From contig JBALWH010000006.1 in assembly GCA_036960175.1 (NCBI GenBank), positions 62,001 to 126,000 on the forward strand: a stretch of 64,000 nt of DNA, given 5' to 3'. The notes under the pieces are model-generated. The model ran no database searches. It worked only from the letters and a program-made list of their open reading frames with translations, and was not told the origin of the DNA. Positions 51,743 through 59,484 of the stretch are shown here, piece after piece; the stretch's first letter is position 1; the number at the start of each line of letters is the position of its first letter. The stretch comes from Motiliproteus sp036960175 (GTDB lineage: Bacteria > Pseudomonadota > Gammaproteobacteria > Pseudomonadales > Balneatricaceae). A program made the translations under genes and the position numbers.

Positions 51743-52776
51743 TGTCTGACCCTACTAATAGTCGTAAAGTGGAGCATATCCGCATTATAGAAGAAGACGG
51801 CGGCACTGATCGTCAGCAAGGGTATTTTGACCGCATCAGGTTAAGGCACCGTGCGCTGCCAGAGCTGTCATTGAATAGTATTGATCCGAGTTGCCATTTT
51901 CTGGGGAAAAAGCTTAGTTTTCCGTTGTTGATCTCCTCCATGACCGGTGGCGATCATGAATTAGTTCGGCGTATTAATCACAACCTGGCGATTGCTGCAG
52001 AGCGCACTCAGGTAGCTATGGCCGTGGGCTCTCAGCGTGTGATGTTTAGCTCTCCAGAGGCTGCGGCGAGTTTTGATCTGCGGCCTCTGGCACCTACTGC
52101 CTTGTTAATGGCGAATCTGGGCGCGGTGCAGTTTAATTACGGGTTTGGCTTGGAACAATGTCAGGCGGCGGTTAACAAGCTCGATGCCGATGCGCTTTAT
52201 CTGCATCTTAATCCTCTGCAGGAGGCTGTGCAGCCTGAAGGTGATACGGATTTTTCCAACCTTGCTGAAAAAATAGGTGGGTTGGTTCAGCAGTTGTCGG
52301 TGCCGGTTATTCTTAAAGAAGTTGGCGCAGGCCTGGGTCCTGAAGATATTCAGTTGGGATTCGCCAACGGCGTACGCTATTTCGACCTGGCTGGCTCCGG
52401 GGGTACCTCCTGGAGTCGTATCGAGCACCATCGTGCTAACCCTGATCAGCGCCAGCAACTGGGCGTACTATTCCAGGACTGGGGTATTCCAACGCCATTG
52501 GCATTGAAACTTGCTCAACCGTTTATGGGGAAAGCAGATTTTATTGCAAGTGGGGGAATCAGAACGGGTATTGATATGGTGAAATCTGTTATACTCGGCG
52601 GCTCACTTTGTGGCCTGGCGGCACCTTTTCTGAAACCCGCCATGGAATCACCGGAAGCGGTGATTGAGGTTATTAACCAACTCAAGCAAGAATTTGTAAC
52701 AGCCATGTTCTTGCTGGGCGTTCCAAATATTGAGAGTTTACAACTCAATCAAACTCTGCTCTTGTGCGAGCAATAA
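51742..52776 (+). CDS. fni: Isopentenyl-diphosphate delta-isomerase, type 2
   Basis: FMN-dependent isomerase of IPP and DMAPP. 344 residues in a TIM-barrel fold. Motifs: RLRHRALPELS, PLLISSMTGGD, AMAVGSQRVMF, LHLNPLQEAVQPEGDTDFSN (catalytic Gln/Glu region), ILKEVGAGLG and the FMN-binding DLAGSGGTSW and ASGGIRTGID. It overlaps the reductase gene by one base, so it is translationally coupled. Confidence 0.95.
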   Translation: MSDPTNSRKVEHIRIIEEDGGTDRQQGYFDRIRLRHRALPELSLNSIDPSCHFLGKKLSFPLLISSMTGGDHELVRRINHNLAIAAERTQVAMAVGSQRVMFSSPEAAASFDLRPLAPTALLMANLGAVQFNYGFGLEQCQAAVNKLDADALYLHLNPLQEAVQPEGDTDFSNLAEKIGGLVQQLSVPVILKEVGAGLGPEDIQLGFANGVRYFDLAGSGGTSWSRIEHHRANPDQRQQLGVLFQDWGIPTPLALKLAQPFMGKADFIASGGIRTGIDMVKSVILGGSLCGLAAPFLKPAMESPEAVIEVINQLKQEFVTAMFLLGVPNIESLQLNQTLLLCEQ

Positions 52777-52791
52777 GGACCATTTGAAAGT

Positions 52792-53961
52792 ATGTCTGTT
52801 GGTATTGATGATATTAGTTTCTATACGTCCAACTACTACCTCGATCTAAAGAGTCTGGCTGACGTACATAACATTGAAAAAGATAAGTTCTATAGCGGCA
52901 TCGGCCAAGAGAAGATGGGCATTGTGGCGGCTGATGAAGATGTGGTCACTATGGCTGCCAACGCCGCACTGACGGTGTTGGACGGGGTAGACAACGACTG
53001 TATCAGCACCCTGATGTTCGCTACTGAAACCGGTATCGATCAGTCCAAAGCCGCAGGGGTTTATGTCCATGGCCTATTGGGCTTATCCAGCCGCTGTCGT
53101 GTTGTTGAACTCAAACAGGCTTGTTATAGCGCTACTGCTGCCATTCAGATGGCCTGTGCTTTGGTTGCTCGTCAACCAGACAAGAAGGTATTGGTCATTG
53201 CTTCCGATATCGCCCGTTACGACCTTAATTCTTCTGGTGAAGCTACCCAAGGTTGCGGTGCTATAGCGATCCTGGTTAGTGCGAACCCACGGATTTTAGA
53301 AATTCATCCGGAATCAGGGAACTACACCGAAGATGTGATGGATTTTTGGCGGCCCAACTACCGCTCAACGGCTTTGGTTGATGGCAAATATTCCACCAAA
53401 ATTTATCTCAAATCCCTAAAACAGGCATGGCTTCATTATCAGGAAGTGTCCGGTGCGCAGTTTGAGGATATGGATTACTTCTGTTATCACCTGCCTTTCA
53501 CCCGTATGGCAGAGAAGTCTCAGTCGCAGATGGCGCGGTTAACAAAAACCGATACCAGTCCTGAAAAAATGAATGCAATGATAGAGCCCAGCCTCTTCTA
53601 TAACCGGATTATTGGTAACAGCTATACGGCTTCTATGTATATTGGTCTGAATTCACTGTTGGATAATGCCAAAGAGGATTTGACCGGTAAGCGCGTGGCT
53701 CTCTTCAGTTATGGCTCTGGTTGTGTTGCTGAGTTTTATACCGGTACCGTGATGCCGGGCTATCAACAGTGGTTGCATCGCAAAAAGCATCAACAGTTAC
53801 TGAATAATCGTAGCGAGTTGAGCTATTCAGAATATCTGGAGTTGTATCACTTCGAATATCCCACCGATGGTGGTGATCACCAGTTCCCCGAGCAGACCAC
53901 CGGTCAATTCAGGCTAGCGGGAATCAGTCAGCATAAGCGGATCTATAAAGCCCGCGAGTAA
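52792..53961 (+). CDS. mvaS: Hydroxymethylglutaryl-CoA synthase
   Basis: Condenses acetyl-CoA and acetoacetyl-CoA to HMG-CoA, the entry step of the pathway. 389 residues (S. aureus MvaS 388). The catalytic Cys111 (ELKQACYSATAA), Glu79 (ATETGIDQSKA) and the His region YFCYHLPFTRMAEKS are visible at the expected places. It starts 15 bases after the isomerase gene. Confidence 0.96.
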   Translation: MSVGIDDISFYTSNYYLDLKSLADVHNIEKDKFYSGIGQEKMGIVAADEDVVTMAANAALTVLDGVDNDCISTLMFATETGIDQSKAAGVYVHGLLGLSSRCRVVELKQACYSATAAIQMACALVARQPDKKVLVIASDIARYDLNSSGEATQGCGAIAILVSANPRILEIHPESGNYTEDVMDFWRPNYRSTALVDGKYSTKIYLKSLKQAWLHYQEVSGAQFEDMDYFCYHLPFTRMAEKSQSQMARLTKTDTSPEKMNAMIEPSLFYNRIIGNSYTASMYIGLNSLLDNAKEDLTGKRVALFSYGSGCVAEFYTGTVMPGYQQWLHRKKHQQLLNNRSELSYSEYLELYHFEYPTDGGDHQFPEQTTGQFRLAGISQHKRIYKARE

Positions 53962-53974
53962 GGGTGTTGTTGTG

Positions 53975-55003
53975 ATGATAGCTAGGGCTCCAGCCAAGGC
54001 CATAGTCAGCGGTGAACATGCTGTTGTCTATGGAGCGCCAGCTCTGGCAATTGCCGTTAATCGCCATGCTCAGGCTTATATCTCTGTAGCTCAAGATCAT
54101 TCTTCGACTATTGATCTTGAGTTGGCTGATATCGGCTTTAACTCCCAGCTCGATCGTACAGCGCTTCTTGAGCGTTATCATGGTTGTCAGCAACGCTATC
54201 AACATTTTCTCAAGGGTGAATGCCCGATCTCTGAGGTCCTACCGCAGGCTGATAGTCTATATCAGTGTGCGATTGCTGATTTTATTCAACTACTTGATTC
54301 AAATGAAGATATTAAGTTGTGTGTCAAAATAGCTTCCGATATTCCGTTAGGTGCAGGTATGGGTTCTTCGGCGGCCACGGTGGCTGCGATGCTGAAGGGA
54401 CTGGCGACTTTTTTCGACATAAAACTTCCCCGTCAACAGCTATTTGAAATGACCCATAGAGCCGAACAGTTACAACATGGCCGCAGTAGTGGCATCGATC
54501 CGGCGGTGTGCTGTTTTGGTGGCCTGATCCGTTTTCACCAAGGCGATATACAGCAGCGCAATTTGCCCACACACAAAGGCTGGTATCTGCTAGACAGCGG
54601 GCGACCTGAAGTAACCACAGGGGTTTGTGGCGAACAGGTTAGACGAGATTTTGGCGCTAGCGAGGTCTGGACGGAGTTCACCGCAGTGACCAATGGGCTG
54701 GAAAAAGCGCTCTTGGACAATAACTCAGACCAGATTCAATCTCTAGTGCGTGAGAATCAGCGCTTATTAGTCACTATTGGCGTGGTGCCGGAGGCGGTGC
54801 AGGGTTTGATTGCCGAGATTGAGCAACACGGTGGAGCGGCTAAGGTTAGTGGTGCCGGTGCTGTTGCAGGAGACAATGCCGGGTTGATACTGATTTATCA
54901 GCCAGATGCTAATAAACTGCCCGCGCAATTGTTTGGCAAAGAAATTCGTCCATTGGTGGTTGATTACCAGGGTGCCGAGATTGAATCTGGAAAAAATTGC
55001 TGA
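53975..55003 (+). CDS. Mevalonate kinase (GHMP family)
   Basis: 342 residues from the ATG at 53975 (a GTG three bases upstream is also possible). GHMP motifs: APAKAIVSGEHAVVYGAPALA, the ATP loop IPLGAGMGSSAATVAA, SSGIDPAVCCFGG and the C-terminal KVSGAGAVAGDNAGLIL. The EHAVVYG start and SGIDPAV segment favour mevalonate kinase over the second GHMP gene. Last codons overlap an 8-codon frame that leads into the next gene. Confidence 0.85.
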   Translation: MIARAPAKAIVSGEHAVVYGAPALAIAVNRHAQAYISVAQDHSSTIDLELADIGFNSQLDRTALLERYHGCQQRYQHFLKGECPISEVLPQADSLYQCAIADFIQLLDSNEDIKLCVKIASDIPLGAGMGSSAATVAAMLKGLATFFDIKLPRQQLFEMTHRAEQLQHGRSSGIDPAVCCFGGLIRFHQGDIQQRNLPTHKGWYLLDSGRPEVTTGVCGEQVRRDFGASEVWTEFTAVTNGLEKALLDNNSDQIQSLVRENQRLLVTIGVVPEAVQGLIAEIEQHGGAAKVSGAGAVAGDNAGLILIYQPDANKLPAQLFGKEIRPLVVDYQGAEIESGKNC

Positions 55004-55029
55004 TGTCAGGAGAAAATCACAAGTCATGA
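55003..55029 (+). promoter_or_regulatory. Eight-codon coupling frame between the two GHMP kinases
   Basis: The mevalonate kinase stop (TGA, 55001-55003) shares a base with an ATG at 55003. This opens 8 codons (MSGENHKS) and stops with TGA at 55027-55029, overlapping the next gene's ATG at 55026. The Shine-Dalgarno AGGAG (55008-55012) is 13 bases from that ATG, too far for efficient direct initiation. A reinitiation relay is plausible. Confidence 0.35.
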
Positions 55030-55958
55030 TAATCAGAGCTTCAGCGCCAGGAAACCTGATGTTGATGGGGGAACACGCGGTATTGCGGGGTGAGCTGGCT
55101 ATTGCCTGTGCAGTTGACCAGCGTATTAACGTCACCTTGGAAACGCTTGATGAACCTGTGTTGGTAATTGAGTCGGCGCTGGGCAATTATCAGGATCGAT
55201 TGGATAGTCTTAAAGATGATAAGCGGCTGCGCTTTGTGCTGCAGGCGGTCAGATCAAAGGTCGCTGAAATCTCCGGTGGTGTAAAACTGACGATAGAAGC
55301 AGAGTTCTCCCATCAGGTTGGATTAGGTTCCTCCGCTGCTGTGAGTGTCGCCACCGTGGCAGCATTACAGCAACTCGTGCAGGCAAAGATTGACCGCCGC
55401 CAGGTATTTGATGAGGCGAGGGCGGTGATGCTAAAAGTACAGGGGCGAGGCTCGGGTACGGATTTAGCCGCTTCAACCTACGGTGCGCTCATCGCTTATA
55501 GGGCTGATCCGTTAGATATTACTCCACTGCAATGCGTTCCCGATATCGCCCTGTTCTATAGCGGTTATAAGACCCCAACACCGGAAGTCCTGTCTCTAGT
55601 GGCCGACGAAAGTCAGCGTTTTCCTGAGCTTTATGAGCAACTCTATCGGTTGATGGGGAAGGCCTCCGAACAAGCCCTCAAGGCGGCCCAGCAACGGGAT
55701 TGGACGCAACTGGGTCAGCTGATGAATTATTACCAGGGGCTCATGGACGCGTTGGGAGTCAGTGACCGAAAACTGGCAGAAATGGTTTATGGGCTGCGTG
55801 ATCAAGGCGTTTATGGTGCCAAGATATCAGGATCTGGCCTTGGCGATTGTGTGATCAGTCTTGGGCGTCCCCTCACTTCAGTTGGTTTTGATGAGATTCC
55901 GATCCAGGTGGCACCCGAAGGGGTTAAGGTATCCTTGGTGACTGATAGCTGCGCTTAA
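55026..55958 (+). CDS. GHMP kinase, probable phosphomevalonate kinase
   Basis: 310 residues from the ATG at 55026; a longer frame from 54906 would overlap the previous gene widely. GHMP motifs: SAPGNLMLMGEHAVLRGELAIA, HQVGLGSSAAVSVATV, GRGSGTDLAASTYGALI and AKISGSGLGDCVISLG. Its place between mevalonate kinase and the decarboxylase, and the SGSGLGDC loop, favour phosphomevalonate kinase. The EHAVL element also resembles mevalonate kinase, so substrate order between the two kinases is not certain. Confidence 0.75.
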   Translation: MIIRASAPGNLMLMGEHAVLRGELAIACAVDQRINVTLETLDEPVLVIESALGNYQDRLDSLKDDKRLRFVLQAVRSKVAEISGGVKLTIEAEFSHQVGLGSSAAVSVATVAALQQLVQAKIDRRQVFDEARAVMLKVQGRGSGTDLAASTYGALIAYRADPLDITPLQCVPDIALFYSGYKTPTPEVLSLVADESQRFPELYEQLYRLMGKASEQALKAAQQRDWTQLGQLMNYYQGLMDALGVSDRKLAEMVYGLRDQGVYGAKISGSGLGDCVISLGRPLTSVGFDEIPIQVAPEGVKVSLVTDSCA

Positions 55959-55996
55959 ACAGTGATCGATAACAACAGCATTCAGAGCAGATTGCT

Positions 55997-57001
55997 ATGC
56001 AAAAAATAGATGTCATTAAATCCTTTTTGCCGGCTATAACACCGGTACCGAAAGATTCTGTTGAAGCCTTTGCTCCCAGCAATATTGCCCTATGCAAGTA
56101 TTGGGGAAAGCGAGACAAAGAGCTGAATTTGCCCATCAACGCCAGCCTTTCCATTAGCCTTGACAAACTGGGTACCCGTACCCGCCTTCAACCTATTGAA
56201 GGGGGTGTTGATCAGGTTCTATTGAACGGCCGTGAAGTCGCTTCCGTCGAGCCTTTTGCCGCCAAAATTATCGAATATCTGGATCTGTTCCGTTCAGCTG
56301 ATTCTCCCCGCTTGCGTGTTTATACTGAAAACAATATACCCACCGCTGCCGGTCTGGCGTCATCGGCGTCCGGCTTTGCGGCGCTGATTAAGGCGATTGA
56401 TCAGCTATATGGCTATAACCTTGAACTGCCTGTCATGTCCGCCTTTGCGCGGATGGGCAGTGGCAGTGCTTCCAGGTCAGTCTATGAAGGGTTTGTACAG
56501 TGGCACATGGGGGTTCGGGAAGATGGCATGGATAGTTTTGCTACACCTTTGGCAAACGTTTGGCCAGAATTTCGACTGGGCCTGTTGACCCTGACCGAGG
56601 AAGAAAAGGCCGTGGGCTCCAGAGCCGGTATGCAACGCACCTTGGAAACTGCGCATCTGTACCAGAGTTGGCCATTACAAGCAGCGGTCGATCTGGAAAA
56701 ACTAAGCCAGGCAATAATGGATCAGGATTTTCATCGTCTCGGTGAGACCGCCGAGCAGAACGCTCTGTCTATGCATGCAACTATGATTGCCTCCTGGCCG
56801 CCGTTGCTCTACTGGCAGCCCGAGTCGGTGGCTACCATGCAGCGTATCTGGCAGCTAAGGGAACAGGGCGTTGCGGTTTATTTCACCATGGATGCAGGCC
56901 CCAATATCAAATTGCTGTTTACCGAGGACCAAACATCTGCAATCACTACTGCCTTCCCCGAGGTGAAAGTCATTGAGCCCTTTACCAGCCAATCTCAGTA
57001 A
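55997..57001 (+). CDS. mvaD: Diphosphomevalonate decarboxylase
   Basis: ATP-dependent decarboxylation of mevalonate diphosphate to IPP. 334 residues. Family signatures: SNIALCKYWGKRDKELNLPINASLSISL, AAGLASSASGFAAL, RMGSGSASRSVYEGFVQW and the MDAGPNIKLL segment near the end with its catalytic-region Asp. It completes the classic mevalonate route in this operon, 38 bases after the second kinase. Confidence 0.96.
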   Translation: MQKIDVIKSFLPAITPVPKDSVEAFAPSNIALCKYWGKRDKELNLPINASLSISLDKLGTRTRLQPIEGGVDQVLLNGREVASVEPFAAKIIEYLDLFRSADSPRLRVYTENNIPTAAGLASSASGFAALIKAIDQLYGYNLELPVMSAFARMGSGSASRSVYEGFVQWHMGVREDGMDSFATPLANVWPEFRLGLLTLTEEEKAVGSRAGMQRTLETAHLYQSWPLQAAVDLEKLSQAIMDQDFHRLGETAEQNALSMHATMIASWPPLLYWQPESVATMQRIWQLREQGVAVYFTMDAGPNIKLLFTEDQTSAITTAFPEVKVIEPFTSQSQ

Positions 57002-57019
57002 CCTAATACCGGGCTCATC

Positions 57020-59413
57020 ATGACCGACTTGCAGACCCTTGATGGTTTTGTGCTGACTCAGCACTACCGTCAGGGCGACAAGGGTGTCGATCTCAATTTC
57101 TGGATTCATAGTCCCCAAGGCCCAGCACTGTTTCGGCAGACGGGTCAGGAGTTGGTGTTTTTCGTTCGTCAGCAAGATATGCCGCAGGTGCAGTCGTTGT
57201 TGACGGGTTTCAAGACCTGGCGCGGCGTCGACCTAGCCCTTAAAGATTTTCACAGTGAAGCAGTATCAGCTCTCTATTTCAGGCAGATCAATGATTATCG
57301 TGAAGCGATAGCGCGCCTGGATGATGCCGCCATTGCAGTCTACGAGGGAGATGTTCGCCCCGGAGAGCGCTTCCTGATGGAGCGTTTTATCAAGGGTGGC
57401 ATTCAGTTGCAGGGCTCTGTGACAGAGCATCGGGGTGTGCTTCAATTCGATCAGGCGCGCGCCCGTGCTATCGATTTTACGCCACGCTTGCGGGTACTCT
57501 CCTTTGACATAGAAACCAGCCTCAAAGGTGAAGAGCTTTATTCCATTGGCCTCAGCGGCGTGGATTACGGCAAGCAATCAAAGCCGGGCTATCAGCCTTT
57601 CGAATTGGTATTGATGAAAGGCGAGGGAGAAGACACTCCAACTCTGCGCTACTCTCTCGACGAACACCAGTTGCTGCGGGCCTTTATAGATCAGCTCAAT
57701 GGCTTTGATCCAGATATGCTGGTGGGTTGGAATGTTATTAACTTTGACCTGAGGTTTTTGCAGCGCAAAGCCGAAACCCTGAGTATTCCCCTGAATATCG
57801 GTCGTCACAACGGCCGCCTGCAACTGCGAGAGAGTGGCAATTTCAGTTTTGCTACTCTGCCCGGCCGAGTGGTGGTCGATGGTATCGATTGCCTTAAGGG
57901 CGCCACCTTTCAGTTCGAAAGCTACGCCTTGGATAATGTTGCTCGGGAGTTGCTAGGCCGCGGCAAGAAAATAGACTCAGTGGATCACCGTGGTGAAGAG
58001 ATAACACGGCTGTTCCGAACCGACAAACCGGCACTGGCGGCTTACAATCTGGAAGACTGCCGATTGGTGCTGGAGATTTTTGCAAAGGCAGACCTGATCC
58101 ATTATCTGATTGCCAGATCGCATATGACCGGGTTGCCGCTGGATAAGGTGGGGGGCTCTTCTGCCGCCTTCGATAACCTCTACCTGCCTCAGCTCCACCG
58201 ACAGGGTTATGTCGCGCCCGTCTATGCCTCTGGTCGCAGTGATCTGGCTAGTCCTGGTGGCTATGTGATGGATTCATTGCCGGGGCTTTATCAGCATGTG
58301 CTGGTGCTGGATTTCAAAAGCCTGTATCCCAGTATTATCCGGACCTTCAAGATCGATCCGATGGGATTGGTGGAAGGATTGGGCAGTAACGATACTGAGC
58401 AGCAAATTCCCGGTTTTAATCAGGCGTGCTATCACCGTCATAAACATATATTGCCCGGCCTGTTGGAGTCGCTCTGGCAGCAGCGGGATTTGGCCAAAGC
58501 AGACGGTAATAAATCTTTATCCCAAGCCATCAAGATCATTATGAATTCTTTCTATGGGGTGCTGGGATCACCGCAGTGCCGGTTCTTTGATCAACGTCTG
58601 TCCGGTTCAATTACGTTGCGCGGACATCAAATACTGACGGAAAGCCGGGATTACATCCAACAGCAGGGTTACCAGGTTATTTATGGTGATACAGATTCCA
58701 TTTTTGTTTGGCTCAATTGTGATGGAATTAACGACGGTATTGATCAGCTTGGACAATCTTTGGCAGAAAGGCTTAATCAGTGGTGGCAGCAGCGTTTGCA
58801 CGATGAGTTCGGTCTCGAAACCCATCTTGAAATTGAATATGAAACCCATTATCAGCGCTTTCTGATGCCGACAATTAGAGGCTCAGAAAAGGGCAGTAAA
58901 AAACGTTATGCCGGTTTGATCTCTAATTCTTCAGGTGAAAAGCGGGTTGTTTTTAAGGGATTGGAATCGGTTCGCAGTGATTGGACGCCCTTGGCTCGCC
59001 AGTTTCAACAGGAACTCTACCGCCGTGTGTTCAATGATGAACCCTACGCTGAGTATGTGAAGGCGACCGTTGCCGCCCTGTTAAATGGTGAAATGGATGA
59101 GCAATTGGTCTATCACAAACGTCTGCGGCAACCTCTGGATGCCTACGTTAAATCGCAGCCGCCTCATGTCAGAGCCGCCCGGTTACAGGAGCGGTATCGT
59201 CATGAACAAGGCCTGCCAGCACTTTATAAGCAGGGCGGAAGGGTAGCCTATATAATGACCGTCAATGGTCCTGAACCCCTAGGGTATCTCAAATCGACAA
59301 TTGACTATGGCCATTATCTGGATAAGCAGTTGGAGCCGGTGGCCGATGGGGTTTTGCCATTTCTGAATGATTCTTTCGCTGAACTCACGGGTCGACAGAT
59401 TCAGCTGTTTTGA
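57020..59413 (+). CDS. polB: DNA polymerase II (family B)
   Basis: 797 residues (E. coli Pol II 783). The exonuclease domain shows VLSFDIETS (about residue 160) and VGWNVINFDLRFL. The polymerase domain shows motif A DFKSLYPSII, motif B KIIMNSFYGVLGSP and motif C YGDTDSIFVW. Pol II takes part in SOS translesion synthesis and replication restart. It begins 18 bases after mvaD and may be read from the mevalonate promoter; no LexA box was found in the short gap. A hairpin (59416-59441) follows the stop. Confidence 0.96.
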   Translation: MTDLQTLDGFVLTQHYRQGDKGVDLNFWIHSPQGPALFRQTGQELVFFVRQQDMPQVQSLLTGFKTWRGVDLALKDFHSEAVSALYFRQINDYREAIARLDDAAIAVYEGDVRPGERFLMERFIKGGIQLQGSVTEHRGVLQFDQARARAIDFTPRLRVLSFDIETSLKGEELYSIGLSGVDYGKQSKPGYQPFELVLMKGEGEDTPTLRYSLDEHQLLRAFIDQLNGFDPDMLVGWNVINFDLRFLQRKAETLSIPLNIGRHNGRLQLRESGNFSFATLPGRVVVDGIDCLKGATFQFESYALDNVARELLGRGKKIDSVDHRGEEITRLFRTDKPALAAYNLEDCRLVLEIFAKADLIHYLIARSHMTGLPLDKVGGSSAAFDNLYLPQLHRQGYVAPVYASGRSDLASPGGYVMDSLPGLYQHVLVLDFKSLYPSIIRTFKIDPMGLVEGLGSNDTEQQIPGFNQACYHRHKHILPGLLESLWQQRDLAKADGNKSLSQAIKIIMNSFYGVLGSPQCRFFDQRLSGSITLRGHQILTESRDYIQQQGYQVIYGDTDSIFVWLNCDGINDGIDQLGQSLAERLNQWWQQRLHDEFGLETHLEIEYETHYQRFLMPTIRGSEKGSKKRYAGLISNSSGEKRVVFKGLESVRSDWTPLARQFQQELYRRVFNDEPYAEYVKATVAALLNGEMDEQLVYHKRLRQPLDAYVKSQPPHVRAARLQERYRHEQGLPALYKQGGRVAYIMTVNGPEPLGYLKSTIDYGHYLDKQLEPVADGVLPFLNDSFAELTGRQIQLF

Positions 59414-59415
59414 AT

Positions 59416-59441
59416 CGGCGCTAATGCAGAGAGTAGCGCCG
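59416..59441 (+). terminator. Weak stem-loop after polB
   Basis: CGGCGCT (59416-59422) pairs with AGCGCCG (59435-59441) with a 12-base loop, just after the polB stop. It has no T-run, so termination is doubtful. Confidence 0.35.
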
Positions 59442-59484
59442 CTGTTAATGATCTAAGCAGTCATTGATGCTAAATGAGCCGGGA

